DNA of 11,931 bases from CAZVFX01 sp964626565. GTDB taxonomy: Bacteria; Myxococcota_A; UBA9042; CAIXZC01. Below the pieces are notes generated by a model, which searched no databases, was not told the DNA's origin, and saw only the letters and a list, made by a program, of their open reading frames with translations. The stretch spans positions 1 to 11,931 of the forward strand of contig CAZVFX010000172.1 of assembly GCA_964626565.1 (NCBI GenBank), in the 5' to 3' direction. Positions 1 through 8,000 of this stretch are shown here, in pieces. Every line of letters begins with the position of its first letter. The stretch's first letter is position 1. Position numbers and translations under genes: made by a program.

Positions 1-1920
1 GATGGCAATCCCTGCACCGAGGGTGATTACTGCGCCAACGGCCAGTGCATCAGCGGGGGCAGCGCCTGCGGCTGCACTGCAGACGCCGATTGTGCCGGCC
101 AGGAAGACGGCGACCTGTGCAATGGAACTCTCCACTGCGACAAGTCCAATCCGAACCCAGTCATGTGGAGCTGCGATATCGAACCCGGCTCGGTGGTTAC
201 GTGCAATGATGCTTTGAACACCACCTGTTCGGCGCAGCAGTGTGTGCCCCCCTCCGGCGCCTGCGTGGCAACGCCGACGAATGACGGCGGCCTGTGCCAC
301 GATGGGGACGGTTGTACGCTCAACGACCACTGCTCTGGCGGTGTTTGCACCGGTGCATCATGTGAAAGCACCGGGAAGTTCTGCGTGGGCGGCGCCTGCG
401 TGGACGAAGGGTGCAGCGCCCTGTCGTTCGACGGACTGAACGACTATGTCGACGTGCCGGCCGGAGTGCCCCCGGTCCTCTCCGGAAACAAGCACAGGTA
501 CATCGAGCTGTGGGTCTACCCGACCAAGTACAAGGTGGGACTGGTGCAAATGGGAAACGGACAGGCCGTTGAGGGGCAGACGTTCCGCATCCTCATCAAT
601 GAAGAGGGGAGGTTGGGCCTGGACGCGTCTAACGGCATGCAGTTCTCGGATGTGGTCGTGGAAAAGAACAAGTGGAACTTCATCTTCGCCATGTGGCATT
701 CCGGGACCAACCAGTACAAGGTCGGGAAGGTGAAGCTCGGCCAACTCAAGAAGCAGAAACTGCCGCTGTCCTCGAGCAATATCACCGGTAGCACCCTGTG
801 GCTGGGCAAGGTGCTGACCCCCGGCTATTCTACCTTTGCCGGCAAGATGGACATGGTCCGGATGTTGCGGGTGATTCCGGGGGACAACTCCATTCTTATC
901 GATGCCGCCGGGCCGCTTGCTCCCGTGCTCCAGGAGTATCTCATCGCCGAGTGGTCTTTTGAGGAAGGGCAGGGGACTACGGCGGCAGACATTTCCGGCA
1001 ATGGCTATACCGGGACCATCCATGGCGCGACCTGGTCCAACGCAGGGTTGTCCTGCTGCGTGCCGCAGTGCGCGGGCAAGGAGTGTGGCGACGATTGGTG
1101 CGGCGGCGCCTGCGGCCAGTGCGTCGGGGGCTCCGTGTGCCACGAGGGGCTGTGCACAGCCCCGGGTATGGTTCCCGTTCCGGCAGGTAACTTCTGGATG
1201 GGGTGCAACCAGGCCTATGACGGCCTGTGCGATGCGGATGAGTCGCCGTACCACGAGGTAGATGTCCCGGTCTTTCAGGTCGATGCCCGACAGGTCACGG
1301 TATCCAGCTTCGCTTCTTGTGTGGACGCCGGTTGGTGCGGCTCACCGTCCACCGCCCTCTCCACGTGCAATTGGGGCAAGGACGGCAAGGACGACCATCC
1401 GGTAAACTGCGTCACCTGGGAACAGGCGGAGAACTACTGCTCCTGGGCCGGCAAGAGGCTCTGTACCGAGGCGGAGTGGGAAAAGGCTGCGAGAGGCGGC
1501 TGTAGCGAGAATACGGACCCCGACCTGAGCTGTGCTGAGGCGATGCCCAAATATCCATGGGGGAACGGTTCGGCAAGCTGCGACCTCGCGGTCTACTACG
1601 TGGGTGGCGCCGGCTGTGGTGCCGGCGGTACGCTCCCTGTGGGCAGCAAGCCGGACGGCATCAGTCCCTACGGGCTGCACGACGCGGCGGGAAACGTTTG
1701 GGACTGGGTCCAGGACTGCTATCACTCAAGCTATTCCGGTGCTCCCGTCAACGGAGCGGCGTGGGAGACGGCCTGCGGCTCCGGCCGTGTGATTCGCGGT
1801 GGTAGTTTCTGGTCCACCGCAGCCTCGATCCGCGCGTCCAGCCGCCACCAGGGCACTCCCGGCGTGGGCGGCTTCGACATCCACGTTGCCGGCATCAGGT
1901 GCTGTAGTTCGCTCCAGTAG
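1..1920 (+). CDS. Cys-rich / LamG-like / SUMF (FGE-fold) surface protein, 5'-truncated
   Basis: The frame is open from base 1 to a TAG at 1918-1920, giving 639 visible residues; the true start lies upstream. Domains in order: Cys-rich repeats (1-137) of the D-G-N-P-C-T / G-D-x-C-x-N-G-x-C kind; a LamG/concanavalin-like domain (about 138-346) with F-D-G-L-N-D-Y-V-D-V-P near its start and E-W-S-F-E-E-G-Q-G-T-T-A near its end; a linker rich in Cys and Gly (352-388, G-K-E-C-G-D-D-W-C-G-G); and a C-terminal SUMF/formylglycine-generating-enzyme fold (389-636). That fold is recognised from M-V-P-V-P-A-G-N-F-W-M-G, G-K-R-L-C-T-E-A-E-W-E-K-A-A, A-G-N-V-W-D-W-V and R-V-I-R-G-G-S-F-W. True FGEs carry two copper-binding Cys just after G-G-S-[FW]; here W-S-T-A-A-S follows, so sulfatase activation is unlikely. 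I infer a secreted or surface binding protein. The Cys-rich part is paralogous to the gene at 9384. The domain calls are by motif only. Confidence 0.92.
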   Translation, partial: DGNPCTEGDYCANGQCISGGSACGCTADADCAGQEDGDLCNGTLHCDKSNPNPVMWSCDIEPGSVVTCNDALNTTCSAQQCVPPSGACVATPTNDGGLCHDGDGCTLNDHCSGGVCTGASCESTGKFCVGGACVDEGCSALSFDGLNDYVDVPAGVPPVLSGNKHRYIELWVYPTKYKVGLVQMGNGQAVEGQTFRILINEEGRLGLDASNGMQFSDVVVEKNKWNFIFAMWHSGTNQYKVGKVKLGQLKKQKLPLSSSNITGSTLWLGKVLTPGYSTFAGKMDMVRMLRVIPGDNSILIDAAGPLAPVLQEYLIAEWSFEEGQGTTAADISGNGYTGTIHGATWSNAGLSCCVPQCAGKECGDDWCGGACGQCVGGSVCHEGLCTAPGMVPVPAGNFWMGCNQAYDGLCDADESPYHEVDVPVFQVDARQVTVSSFASCVDAGWCGSPSTALSTCNWGKDGKDDHPVNCVTWEQAENYCSWAGKRLCTEAEWEKAARGGCSENTDPDLSCAEAMPKYPWGNGSASCDLAVYYVGGAGCGAGGTLPVGSKPDGISPYGLHDAAGNVWDWVQDCYHSSYSGAPVNGAAWETACGSGRVIRGGSFWSTAASIRASSRHQGTPGVGGFDIHVAGIRCCSSLQ

Positions 1921-2091
1921 AAGCCGCATCTTGACAGGATGCAGGCCCTCCCCCACGTCAAACGTGACCGCTCCAACTTCGCTCCGGAGCTCATCCCATA
2001 GGTTCCAGCCGCGACGGTTTCCCAAATTGTTGTCGTCCGGGGTTTAACCTTACGCAGGGGAATGGCGGCGGCAATAATACCTCATGACGCC

Positions 2092-2121
2092 TTGTCGCAG
2101 GCGTAGTGGTTTTGTTAGACT
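2092..2121 (+). promoter_or_regulatory. Putative sigma-70-like promoter of the 2152 gene
   Basis: TTGTCG (2092-2097) and TAGACT (2116-2121) are 18 bases apart, each matching four of six consensus positions. Transcription starting near 2128 would leave a leader of about 24 bases containing GGAG (2142-2145) six bases before the ATG at 2152. A perfect inverted repeat, ACGCCT/AGGCGT (2087-2092 and 2099-2104, six-base loop), brackets the -35 box. It could be an operator, or a weak terminator stem of the gene upstream. The rest of the spacer 1921-2151 shows only short hairpins (1926-1942 GCATC/GATGC; 1954-1966 CACGT/ACGTG) without a T-run, and no gene. Confidence 0.4.
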
Positions 2122-2151
2122 GTAAATATAGGCAGCCCCGTGGAGCGAATC

Positions 2152-3909
2152 ATGACAGAACGACACCCAGTGCTGTGGTTACTGATGTTGTCGGTGACCT
2201 TGGCCGCGTGCAACCTGATGGTGCTTCCTTCCGTGGAGCCCGATGCCATCCCTGAAGACGGCTCTGTTTTCGACAATCTGCCCGTTGACGCGGGTCTTTT
2301 GGATGATGTCGGCTTCCTGATTCCAGACATCTTGCTTGCTGAGGCCGGTGAGCACCTCGACGATGTGGAACTGGACGCTGCAGGAGAAGCGAGTCCGGTC
2401 GAACCGGATTTCGTGAACGCCCCGGAACACCAGGCCGACCCCGGCAACCCGGACCCTCTGCTGGACAACGGCTGCATCGATACCGACGACGAGAACAACT
2501 ATCTGGACGCCGGCTACGTTGTGTACACCGACGAAAACGGCCTGCTGGTCCTGCTGTACGATACGTGCAAGATCGAAGGCCCGGGCGGGATGCTCAAAGA
2601 GGTCACCTGCCAGGGGTACCATGGCCCGGAAACCACTCCGGCCGAGCTGGAAGCCAAATACATTGAGTGCCATTGCGAAATGGGGGAATGCGTCGAGGGC
2701 AGCGTGGTCCTTTGTACCGACCCGGAGGCGGAAGCCCATCACCCCGGGGGAAGTGTCTGGACCAACGACGAGGGGAAGACGCACATCTCAGTTTGCAAAG
2801 ACCCCGACACCGTGACCTGGTTCTATTGCAACGAGGACGGCACCTTCCACACCGACGACAGCGCTTGTGACGAGGACAAAAAGTGCGGGGACGGCATGTG
2901 CGGCGGCTTTGTATGCACCGATACGGAAGGTGTGGGAGAAGACCCGGAGAACCTGATTGCCGGCTCCGTGTTTCTCTACAGCCCGACTACCGGTGAGACC
3001 ATCCTCCTTACCGATTCGTGCACAATCAGCGACAAATTCGTCAGGGCCTACAAGTGCCCCCTTCACACGGGCACCAATCCCAACCAGGTCAAGAAGATGG
3101 TCCAGCAGAATCCCGACCTTGTGGCTTGCAATGAAGGCACGGGCTGCAAGTTCGGGATCTGTGTAGAAGTGGAGCCGGACCCCGACCCTCAGCCGGTGCC
3201 GCTGTGTCAGGATGACGACCCGGAGAACGATATCTATATTCCCGGCCTGCTAATCTTGAACACCGGGGCGCCCACGCCCCTCTATTTCCCGGACAAGTGC
3301 CAGTGGTTTTACGAAGAAGACCTGAACAACCCGGGCGCACTGATTATCGAAACCAAGGTCCATCAGTTCATGTGTAATGACGAGGGCGGCAAAGAGTCAT
3401 ACATGTACGAATGCGAGCTTGATGAGAGTTGCATTGCGGGTGCCTGCGTCAAAGACACGCAGATCGGGCCGACCTGTGACTTCCAGTGCGTCGACTCCGA
3501 TGGCGGCAAGGATCCCATGGTGGGCGGTTACATCTGTGGCGTCAGCGATGTTTGCGGGTCCACCGTGGAGAGCAACGACCGTTGTCCTACCGATCCAACG
3601 AAAGTGGGAGAGCGGTATTGCGACGGCAACATCCTGTCGAAGGAGACCCTCGACTGCCCGGCCGGCTATTTCTGCCGGGGCATAAATGAGCCCGCCAAGT
3701 GCGTTCAGTGCCAGGACAATGACCAGGCGGACGACCCCGCAGTTTATGGCGAGGTGGACGATATCGACGATGTGCACATCAGTGATTTCTGCACCAGCGA
3801 CGGGCAGTTGAAGCAGGCTATATGTAACCCCGCCGACGGCCTTGCGGCGTGGTCTGATCCGGAGGATTGCCCGCCCGGCACATCCTGCCTTCAGGGGAAG
3901 TGCCAGTAG
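2152..3909 (+). CDS. Acidic lipoprotein with six tandem six-cysteine modules
   Basis: 585 residues. I chose the ATG at 2152 over the in-frame GTG at 2140: it has GGAG six bases upstream and gives a clean lipoprotein signal, with L-A-A-C and lipidated Cys at 20. Residues 21-107 form an acidic, cysteine-free linker. Six degenerate modules follow, starting at Cys 108, 188, 255, 352, 446 and 520. Each runs C-x-D-x-[DE]..., usually a G-x-[VI] strand, a D-x-C or similar, a second half with an aromatic-x-C, and usually an end like C-x(4,5)-C-x(2)-G-x-C. Most have six Cys, which suggests three disulfides; the fifth has extra Cys and contains C-V-D-S-D-G-G-K. Similar C-x-D-S-D-G-G modules exist, as I recall, in repeat-rich surface proteins of some archaea and deltaproteobacteria, but I cannot search. 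No catalytic motif is visible. Probably an outer-membrane-anchored binding or structural protein; function unknown. Confidence 0.92.
   Translation: MTERHPVLWLLMLSVTLAACNLMVLPSVEPDAIPEDGSVFDNLPVDAGLLDDVGFLIPDILLAEAGEHLDDVELDAAGEASPVEPDFVNAPEHQADPGNPDPLLDNGCIDTDDENNYLDAGYVVYTDENGLLVLLYDTCKIEGPGGMLKEVTCQGYHGPETTPAELEAKYIECHCEMGECVEGSVVLCTDPEAEAHHPGGSVWTNDEGKTHISVCKDPDTVTWFYCNEDGTFHTDDSACDEDKKCGDGMCGGFVCTDTEGVGEDPENLIAGSVFLYSPTTGETILLTDSCTISDKFVRAYKCPLHTGTNPNQVKKMVQQNPDLVACNEGTGCKFGICVEVEPDPDPQPVPLCQDDDPENDIYIPGLLILNTGAPTPLYFPDKCQWFYEEDLNNPGALIIETKVHQFMCNDEGGKESYMYECELDESCIAGACVKDTQIGPTCDFQCVDSDGGKDPMVGGYICGVSDVCGSTVESNDRCPTDPTKVGERYCDGNILSKETLDCPAGYFCRGINEPAKCVQCQDNDQADDPAVYGEVDDIDDVHISDFCTSDGQLKQAICNPADGLAAWSDPEDCPPGTSCLQGKCQ
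2473..3906 (+). repeat. Six degenerate protein modules in tandem
   Basis: Module starts lie at bases 2473, 2713, 2914, 3205, 3487 and 3709. The spacing is therefore 80, 67, 97, 94 and 74 residues, with a final copy of 66. The copies are too diverged to be seen as DNA repeats. They are aligned by their opening C-x-D-x-[DE], a central Cys usually preceded by D-x, and a closing Cys cluster. Confidence 0.7.
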
Positions 3910-3975
3910 CTGGTTTTTCCGGCAGATGTTTGGCTGGGGATGTGAACGCCAACGGCAGGTCTCCGCCAGCAGGCG

Positions 3976-3998
3976 GCGCAATTGCGCATTTGCGCAAA
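3976..3998. promoter_or_regulatory. Two adjacent TTGCGCAA-type palindromes, possible operator
   Basis: GCGCAATTGCGC (3976-3987) is a perfect 12-base palindrome. TTTGCGCAAA (3989-3998) is a perfect 10-base palindrome one base further on. Both contain TTGCGCA, eight bases apart (3982 and 3990). The second overlaps the candidate -35 box of the 4068 gene, a position where a bound repressor would block transcription. No regulator can be named from this. Confidence 0.4.
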
Positions 3999-4018
3999 CC
4001 CCACACAAGCGCTATGCT
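3990..4018 (+). promoter_or_regulatory. Putative promoter of the 4068 gene
   Basis: TTGCGC (3990-3995) and TATGCT (4013-4018) are 17 bases apart, an ideal spacing. The -10 matches four of six consensus bases and the -35 three. Transcription would start near 4025, about 43 bases before the ATG. The 158-base spacer 3910-4067 contains no gene. Confidence 0.35.
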
Positions 4019-4067
4019 GCCGTGAGTATGTAGTCACTACTGGTTTGAAACCCTCTGGAGGAACCTG

Positions 4068-4772
4068 ATGCGCTCGACCATCTTCACGCTACTGTTGGCC
4101 AGCTTGCTGGCACTCTACGCCGGCTGTTCTTCTTCCGGCGGCTCCGACTCGTCAGAGGGCGGGGGCGATACATGTATCGACCGCTGCGAAGCCATCGCAC
4201 AGCAGTGTGGTAACAATCCGGGTCAGTGCCCGACTCTTTGCCAGACGGCCACTGAGAAGGAGTTATCCTGCATGGAGACCACCAACTGCGATTCTGCGGC
4301 GTATAATGCCTGCGTAAATGCGACCCCTTCCGAAGATGTCGGCGGCGGTGGGCAGGACCTGGGAGGGCTGCCGGGGGAAGATCTGTCGGCCCAGCCGGAC
4401 GAATCGTCGCCCGCGTGCGCGGAGGAATGCGATTTCAGCTATTGCGACGAAGCTCTGGGGGAATGCGTCAACTGCCTGGACAGCTCCCACTGCACCGACA
4501 CGTACGACGGCCCCACCTGCATCTTCCCGGGCACCATCGACGCCACCTGTGGGTGCGACACCAGCGCTGAATGCACCGGCCATCCTTCCGGCGGCACCTG
4601 CCACGATCAGTACGCCTGTTCGTGCGGTGACGACTTCGAGTGTGCCAACTCGAGCAACGGCAGCCGCTGCGTGTCAGTACTCCCCGCAGTGGGCCTCTCC
4701 CAGTGCGGCTGTGAAGAAGCGGCCACCGACTGCGCCGCCGGACAATCATGCTTGTCCAACAAGTGCATGTAG
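4068..4772 (+). CDS. Small Cys-rich lipoprotein
   Basis: 234 residues. The start is well supported: TGGAGGAA (4056-4063) puts GGAGG six bases before the ATG. The N-terminus is a short charged stretch and a hydrophobic core ending L-Y-A-G-C, with lipidated Cys at 20, then a Ser/Gly-rich linker. Two Cys-rich blocks follow. The first (about 36-83) has regularly spaced Cys (C-I-D-R-C, C-P-T-L-C, N-A-C-V). The second (about 117-234) has paired motifs such as C-G-C-D and C-S-C-G-D and ends C-L-S-N-K-C-M. An acidic Gly-rich linker separates them. I do not recognise a family. It resembles the many small Cys-rich lipoproteins of Myxococcota and probably sits in the outer membrane or periplasm. It has its own likely promoter and a strong hairpin just after its stop, so it is probably monocistronic. 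Confidence 0.92.
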   Translation: MRSTIFTLLLASLLALYAGCSSSGGSDSSEGGGDTCIDRCEAIAQQCGNNPGQCPTLCQTATEKELSCMETTNCDSAAYNACVNATPSEDVGGGGQDLGGLPGEDLSAQPDESSPACAEECDFSYCDEALGECVNCLDSSHCTDTYDGPTCIFPGTIDATCGCDTSAECTGHPSGGTCHDQYACSCGDDFECANSSNGSRCVSVLPAVGLSQCGCEEAATDCAAGQSCLSNKCM

Positions 4773-4775
4773 TTG

Positions 4776-4798
4776 CCGTGCGACCGACAGTCGCACGG
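4776..4798 (+). terminator. Stem-loop directly after the 4068 gene, probable terminator
   Basis: CCGTGCGAC (4776-4784) pairs perfectly with GTCGCACGG (4790-4798) around a five-base loop. It begins three bases after the TAG at 4770-4772. There is no T-run after it, so it may be a Rho-assisted or RNA-stabilising hairpin rather than a classic intrinsic terminator. Confidence 0.5.
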
Positions 4799-4874
4799 GT
4801 TGCCTGTGACGTCGCCACGGGGGTCGTGCGCCTACCGGCGCCGAGTTTGTGCAGGAGCAAAGCAATCTGCGCCC

Positions 4875-4894
4875 CGGCACCCGCAAAGGTGCCG
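4875..4894. terminator. GC-rich hairpin in the convergent spacer
   Basis: CGGCACC (4875-4881) pairs with GGTGCCG (4888-4894) around CGCAAA. The stem is symmetric and could act on either converging transcript. No T-run follows on either strand. Confidence 0.3.
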
Positions 4895-4937
4895 CAGCCA
4901 ACAGAAGCCTCGGCTGTGGTGGTGGCCGTAGAGGTTT

Positions 4938-4955
4938 CTTCCCCCCCGGGGGAAG
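4938..4955 (-). terminator. C-tract/G-tract hairpin after the large minus-strand gene
   Basis: CTTCCCCC (4938-4945) and GGGGGAAG (4948-4955) are complementary with only a two-base gap, so in practice six or seven pairs would form around a small loop. It lies about 60 bases past the stop of the minus-strand gene. No T-run follows. A weak candidate for the 3' end of that transcript. Confidence 0.3.
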
Positions 4956-5015
4956 GACCGCACGAGTGAATCGAGCGCGGGAAGGGGGGCTAGCATGTGC
5001 GGATGTGACGTCGCC

Positions 5016-8000
5016 CTACTCGTACAACCACTCGACCTTTGCATAGTCGAGGAACACCCGGGTCGATTGACCGCAAGTATCGCAGCAGTTGCTGAGGTCC
5101 GTGACGCTGTCGTACAGGTACAGCTTCATCTGACCTGGGTTCAGCTTCACGCTGTTGTACAGCGTTACCTCCTGGCCGATGTTTGACTTCTGGTTGAGGG
5201 TGGTGAGCTGGTTGCTCGCCCCCGGCCGGTCCAGAATGTAGCGGGCCCCGGAGGTGTATTTCCAGGATGCGAAATTACAGGCCGACCCCGTGGGCGGGAT
5301 CTTCACCTTGACCCGGTAGTACCCCGTCTTCTTGATCTGGAAGGTCCAGCGTGCGTACTCGTGGCTGTAGTTGGTGGGGTTGGAGGTCGACGGCAATGAG
5401 CACGAGGTCCCGAACGTCCAGTACACGATGCCGCCCGCGGGATGCCAGCCCGCACTGATGGAGCCGCAGTTGCCGTTGGTGGATTGCCACCTCGACGTGT
5501 CCAGGTACTGGGGCGCACAGTCGGATGAGCAGTTGGAAGGTGTCTCGCCGCCGCCGCAATTGCCGTCTCCGCACTGGCTCACACACGACCCGTTTTCACA
5601 CTTGGGAGTCGAGCCGGAGCACGAACTCTTGCAGTACGCAGTGGAGTTGCTTTCGTAACATGGCTCTTCGCTCTGGCACGTGTCGATGGTGCTCCAGGAG
5701 CTGTCCCACTTCAAGTTGCCCGTGCCGCAACTGCTGCTGTTCCCGGTGCAGTACTTGTACTGGCTCTTCTTCTGGGCTTTCCCGCCACAGTTATCGGAAG
5801 CGGTGCACTTGTAGTCGGTGTCGTAGGGCGACGAGCTGCATTTGTAGGAAGAGGACCGGTAGTCACAACCGTCACAGCAGGTGCCGGATGTACACTCCGG
5901 AGATGGTGCGTTGCAACTGCCCCAACTCCCCCAGTTGCACGTCTTGGTCCCCGAGTTGCACCCGTTGGAGCAACCGTCGGTAATACCGTCCACCTGGCCG
6001 TTACAATCGTCGTCCTTGTTGTTGCAACTTTCGGACTGGGGCCACGTTTGCTGGGTGCAGTCCACCGAGCCGTTCTGGCACTGCTTGACCCCCTTGGCGC
6101 ACTCGCCCTGCAGCCAACCGATATTGCAGCTTGCACCGCCGCCGGGATTTCCGTCATCGACACTTCCGTCGCAGTCGTCGTCCTGGTTGTTGCACGTTTC
6201 GTTTTGCGGCCAGACCGTCTGCTGGCATGTGGGGACGCCGCCCTGGCAGGCAAACGTACCCTGAGCACACGGCCCCTGCTTGCCCGGCACCTGGCACGGG
6301 CCGCCGCCGCCGGGGTCGCCCTCGTCAGACGACCCGTTGCAGTTGTTGTCCAGCCCGTCGCAAACTTCCTGGGCCGGCCAGTTGATCTGGGGGCAGGCAA
6401 GCTGCCCTCCCTGGCATTCCAAAACACCCTTGGCGCATTCGCCTTGCAAGCCCGCGACGCTGCACTGTCCGCCGCCGCCCGGGTTGCCGTCGTCCACCGC
6501 ACCGTTGCAGTCGTTATCCAGCCCGTCGCATACCTCAGCAGAGGCCCCCTGCAAAGGATCGCACACCTGCGGCAGCCCGCCCGCACAGTTCTGGACGGTG
6601 TGGGCGCAAACTCCCAGCCCGCACTCGGTCTCTCCCAGTCCGTCGTCGTTTTGCCCGTTGCAGTTGTTGTCCTTCCCATCGCAGATTTCCACGTCCGGCC
6701 ACTGGGTCTGAGCGCACTCGAGGCCACCGGCCTGACACTCCAGCACCCCCTTGACACATTCACCCAACAGGCCGTCTACACTGCACTGCCCGCCGCCGCC
6801 CAGGTCGTCGTCATCGGCCAGCCCGTTGCAATCGTTGTCAACTCCGTCACACACCTCAGGCGTGGCACCCTGGAACGGGTCGCACACGCTTGGTTGCCCA
6901 TCGAGGCAGGTCGGCTCCGTGTGGGCACAGGGGCCTAGACCGCACGAGCTCACCGGCTGCTCTTCGTCCACCGCACCGTCGCAATCGTCGTCAACTCCGT
7001 TGCATAACTCCTCCGGCGGCTCGGGGCACAGCAGCGTGCAGATGGTCTGGAACTGGCACGTGGCGTAGTCCATGCAAGACAGCGGCTCCGGCGCGACACA
7101 GTCGCCCCATTCTCCTTCTTCGCACAACTGCGCGCCCGCTTCGCAACCCAGGTCGCAAACTTGGGATACCTGGTCGGTTTCCCCGTTGCAGTCGTTGTCC
7201 TTGGCGTCGCAAATCTCTTCGGCCCCCGGGTGAATGTTCGGATCCGAGTCATCACAATCCAACTCGTTGGCTACCCAACCTTCTTCTGCCGCGCAAACAT
7301 CCTTGGCTACGTCCGGATCACCAAAGGTGTCCTCGTCATTGTCCAGCCAGATCTTCTGGGTCAACCCTTCGTCCACCACGCCGTCGCAATCGTCGTCTTC
7401 CCCGTTGCACGTCTCCTCAGCCGCCAGCGTCTCCGATGAGCAGAGCATTCCGGCTCCTCCCGGAGCGCATTCCGTGAACCCGCCCGTACACACGCCCGCC
7501 CCGCAGGGCTGCCCGACCCCCATGACGGTAGTCCCGTCGAGGAGCGTCAGAGGAATGTCATTGTCTACCACGCCGTCGCAGTCCTGGTCCTCTCCATCAC
7601 ATATTTCCGGGGCCGGCGGCGGGCATTGCTCGCACGTCACATACTCCGTGCAATCGTCGTAGTCGATGCACTGGTTCTCCGGCGGCGCAGTGCAGGGCTG
7701 CAACACTCCGCCCTGGCAGGCCTGTATTCCCCACCCGCAATTCGTGGTGCAGTTCTGGTCCGTTTCAGGGCCGTCTATGGTGTTGTCGCAGTCGTTGTCC
7801 TTGCCGTCGCAGCTCTCTTCCGCACCGGGGAAGATCTGGTCGTCGTTGTCGTCGCAGTCACCAGTGACCTGGGTGGGATATTCGGTGGTGGGCCCGCACA
7901 GGAACGCGGACACCAGTCCTTTACTGTAGCCGTCGCCGTCTCCGTCGGTGTAGTATTTCTCCGTCCCCGGGATTCCCGGTGGATCGGTAACGCCGTCACA

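Larger units (their letters stand above)
4805..5015. repeat. 12-base direct repeat spanning the convergent spacer
   Basis: TGTGACGTCGCC occurs exactly at 4805-4816 and at 5004-5015. The second copy abuts the stop codon of the minus-strand gene. The two copies enclose 187 bases of non-coding sequence. They could be remnants of a deletion, insertion or duplication, or chance. Confidence 0.5.

Noticed and set aside
1926..1966. Short inverted repeats after the first gene as a terminator
   Set aside because: The stems are only five pairs and no T-run follows. They may be chance in GC-rich DNA.
2140..2151. GTG start four codons before the chosen start of the second gene
   Set aside because: It has no ribosome site, would leave a leader of only about 12 bases from the likely promoter, and is not needed for the signal peptide.
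6048..6938. Plus-strand 296-codon open frame antisense to the large lipoprotein gene
   Set aside because: It mirrors the Cys/Asp-rich codon pattern of the minus-strand gene and has no domain, signal peptide or ribosome site of its own. The same applies to the 319-codon frame at 7626-8585.
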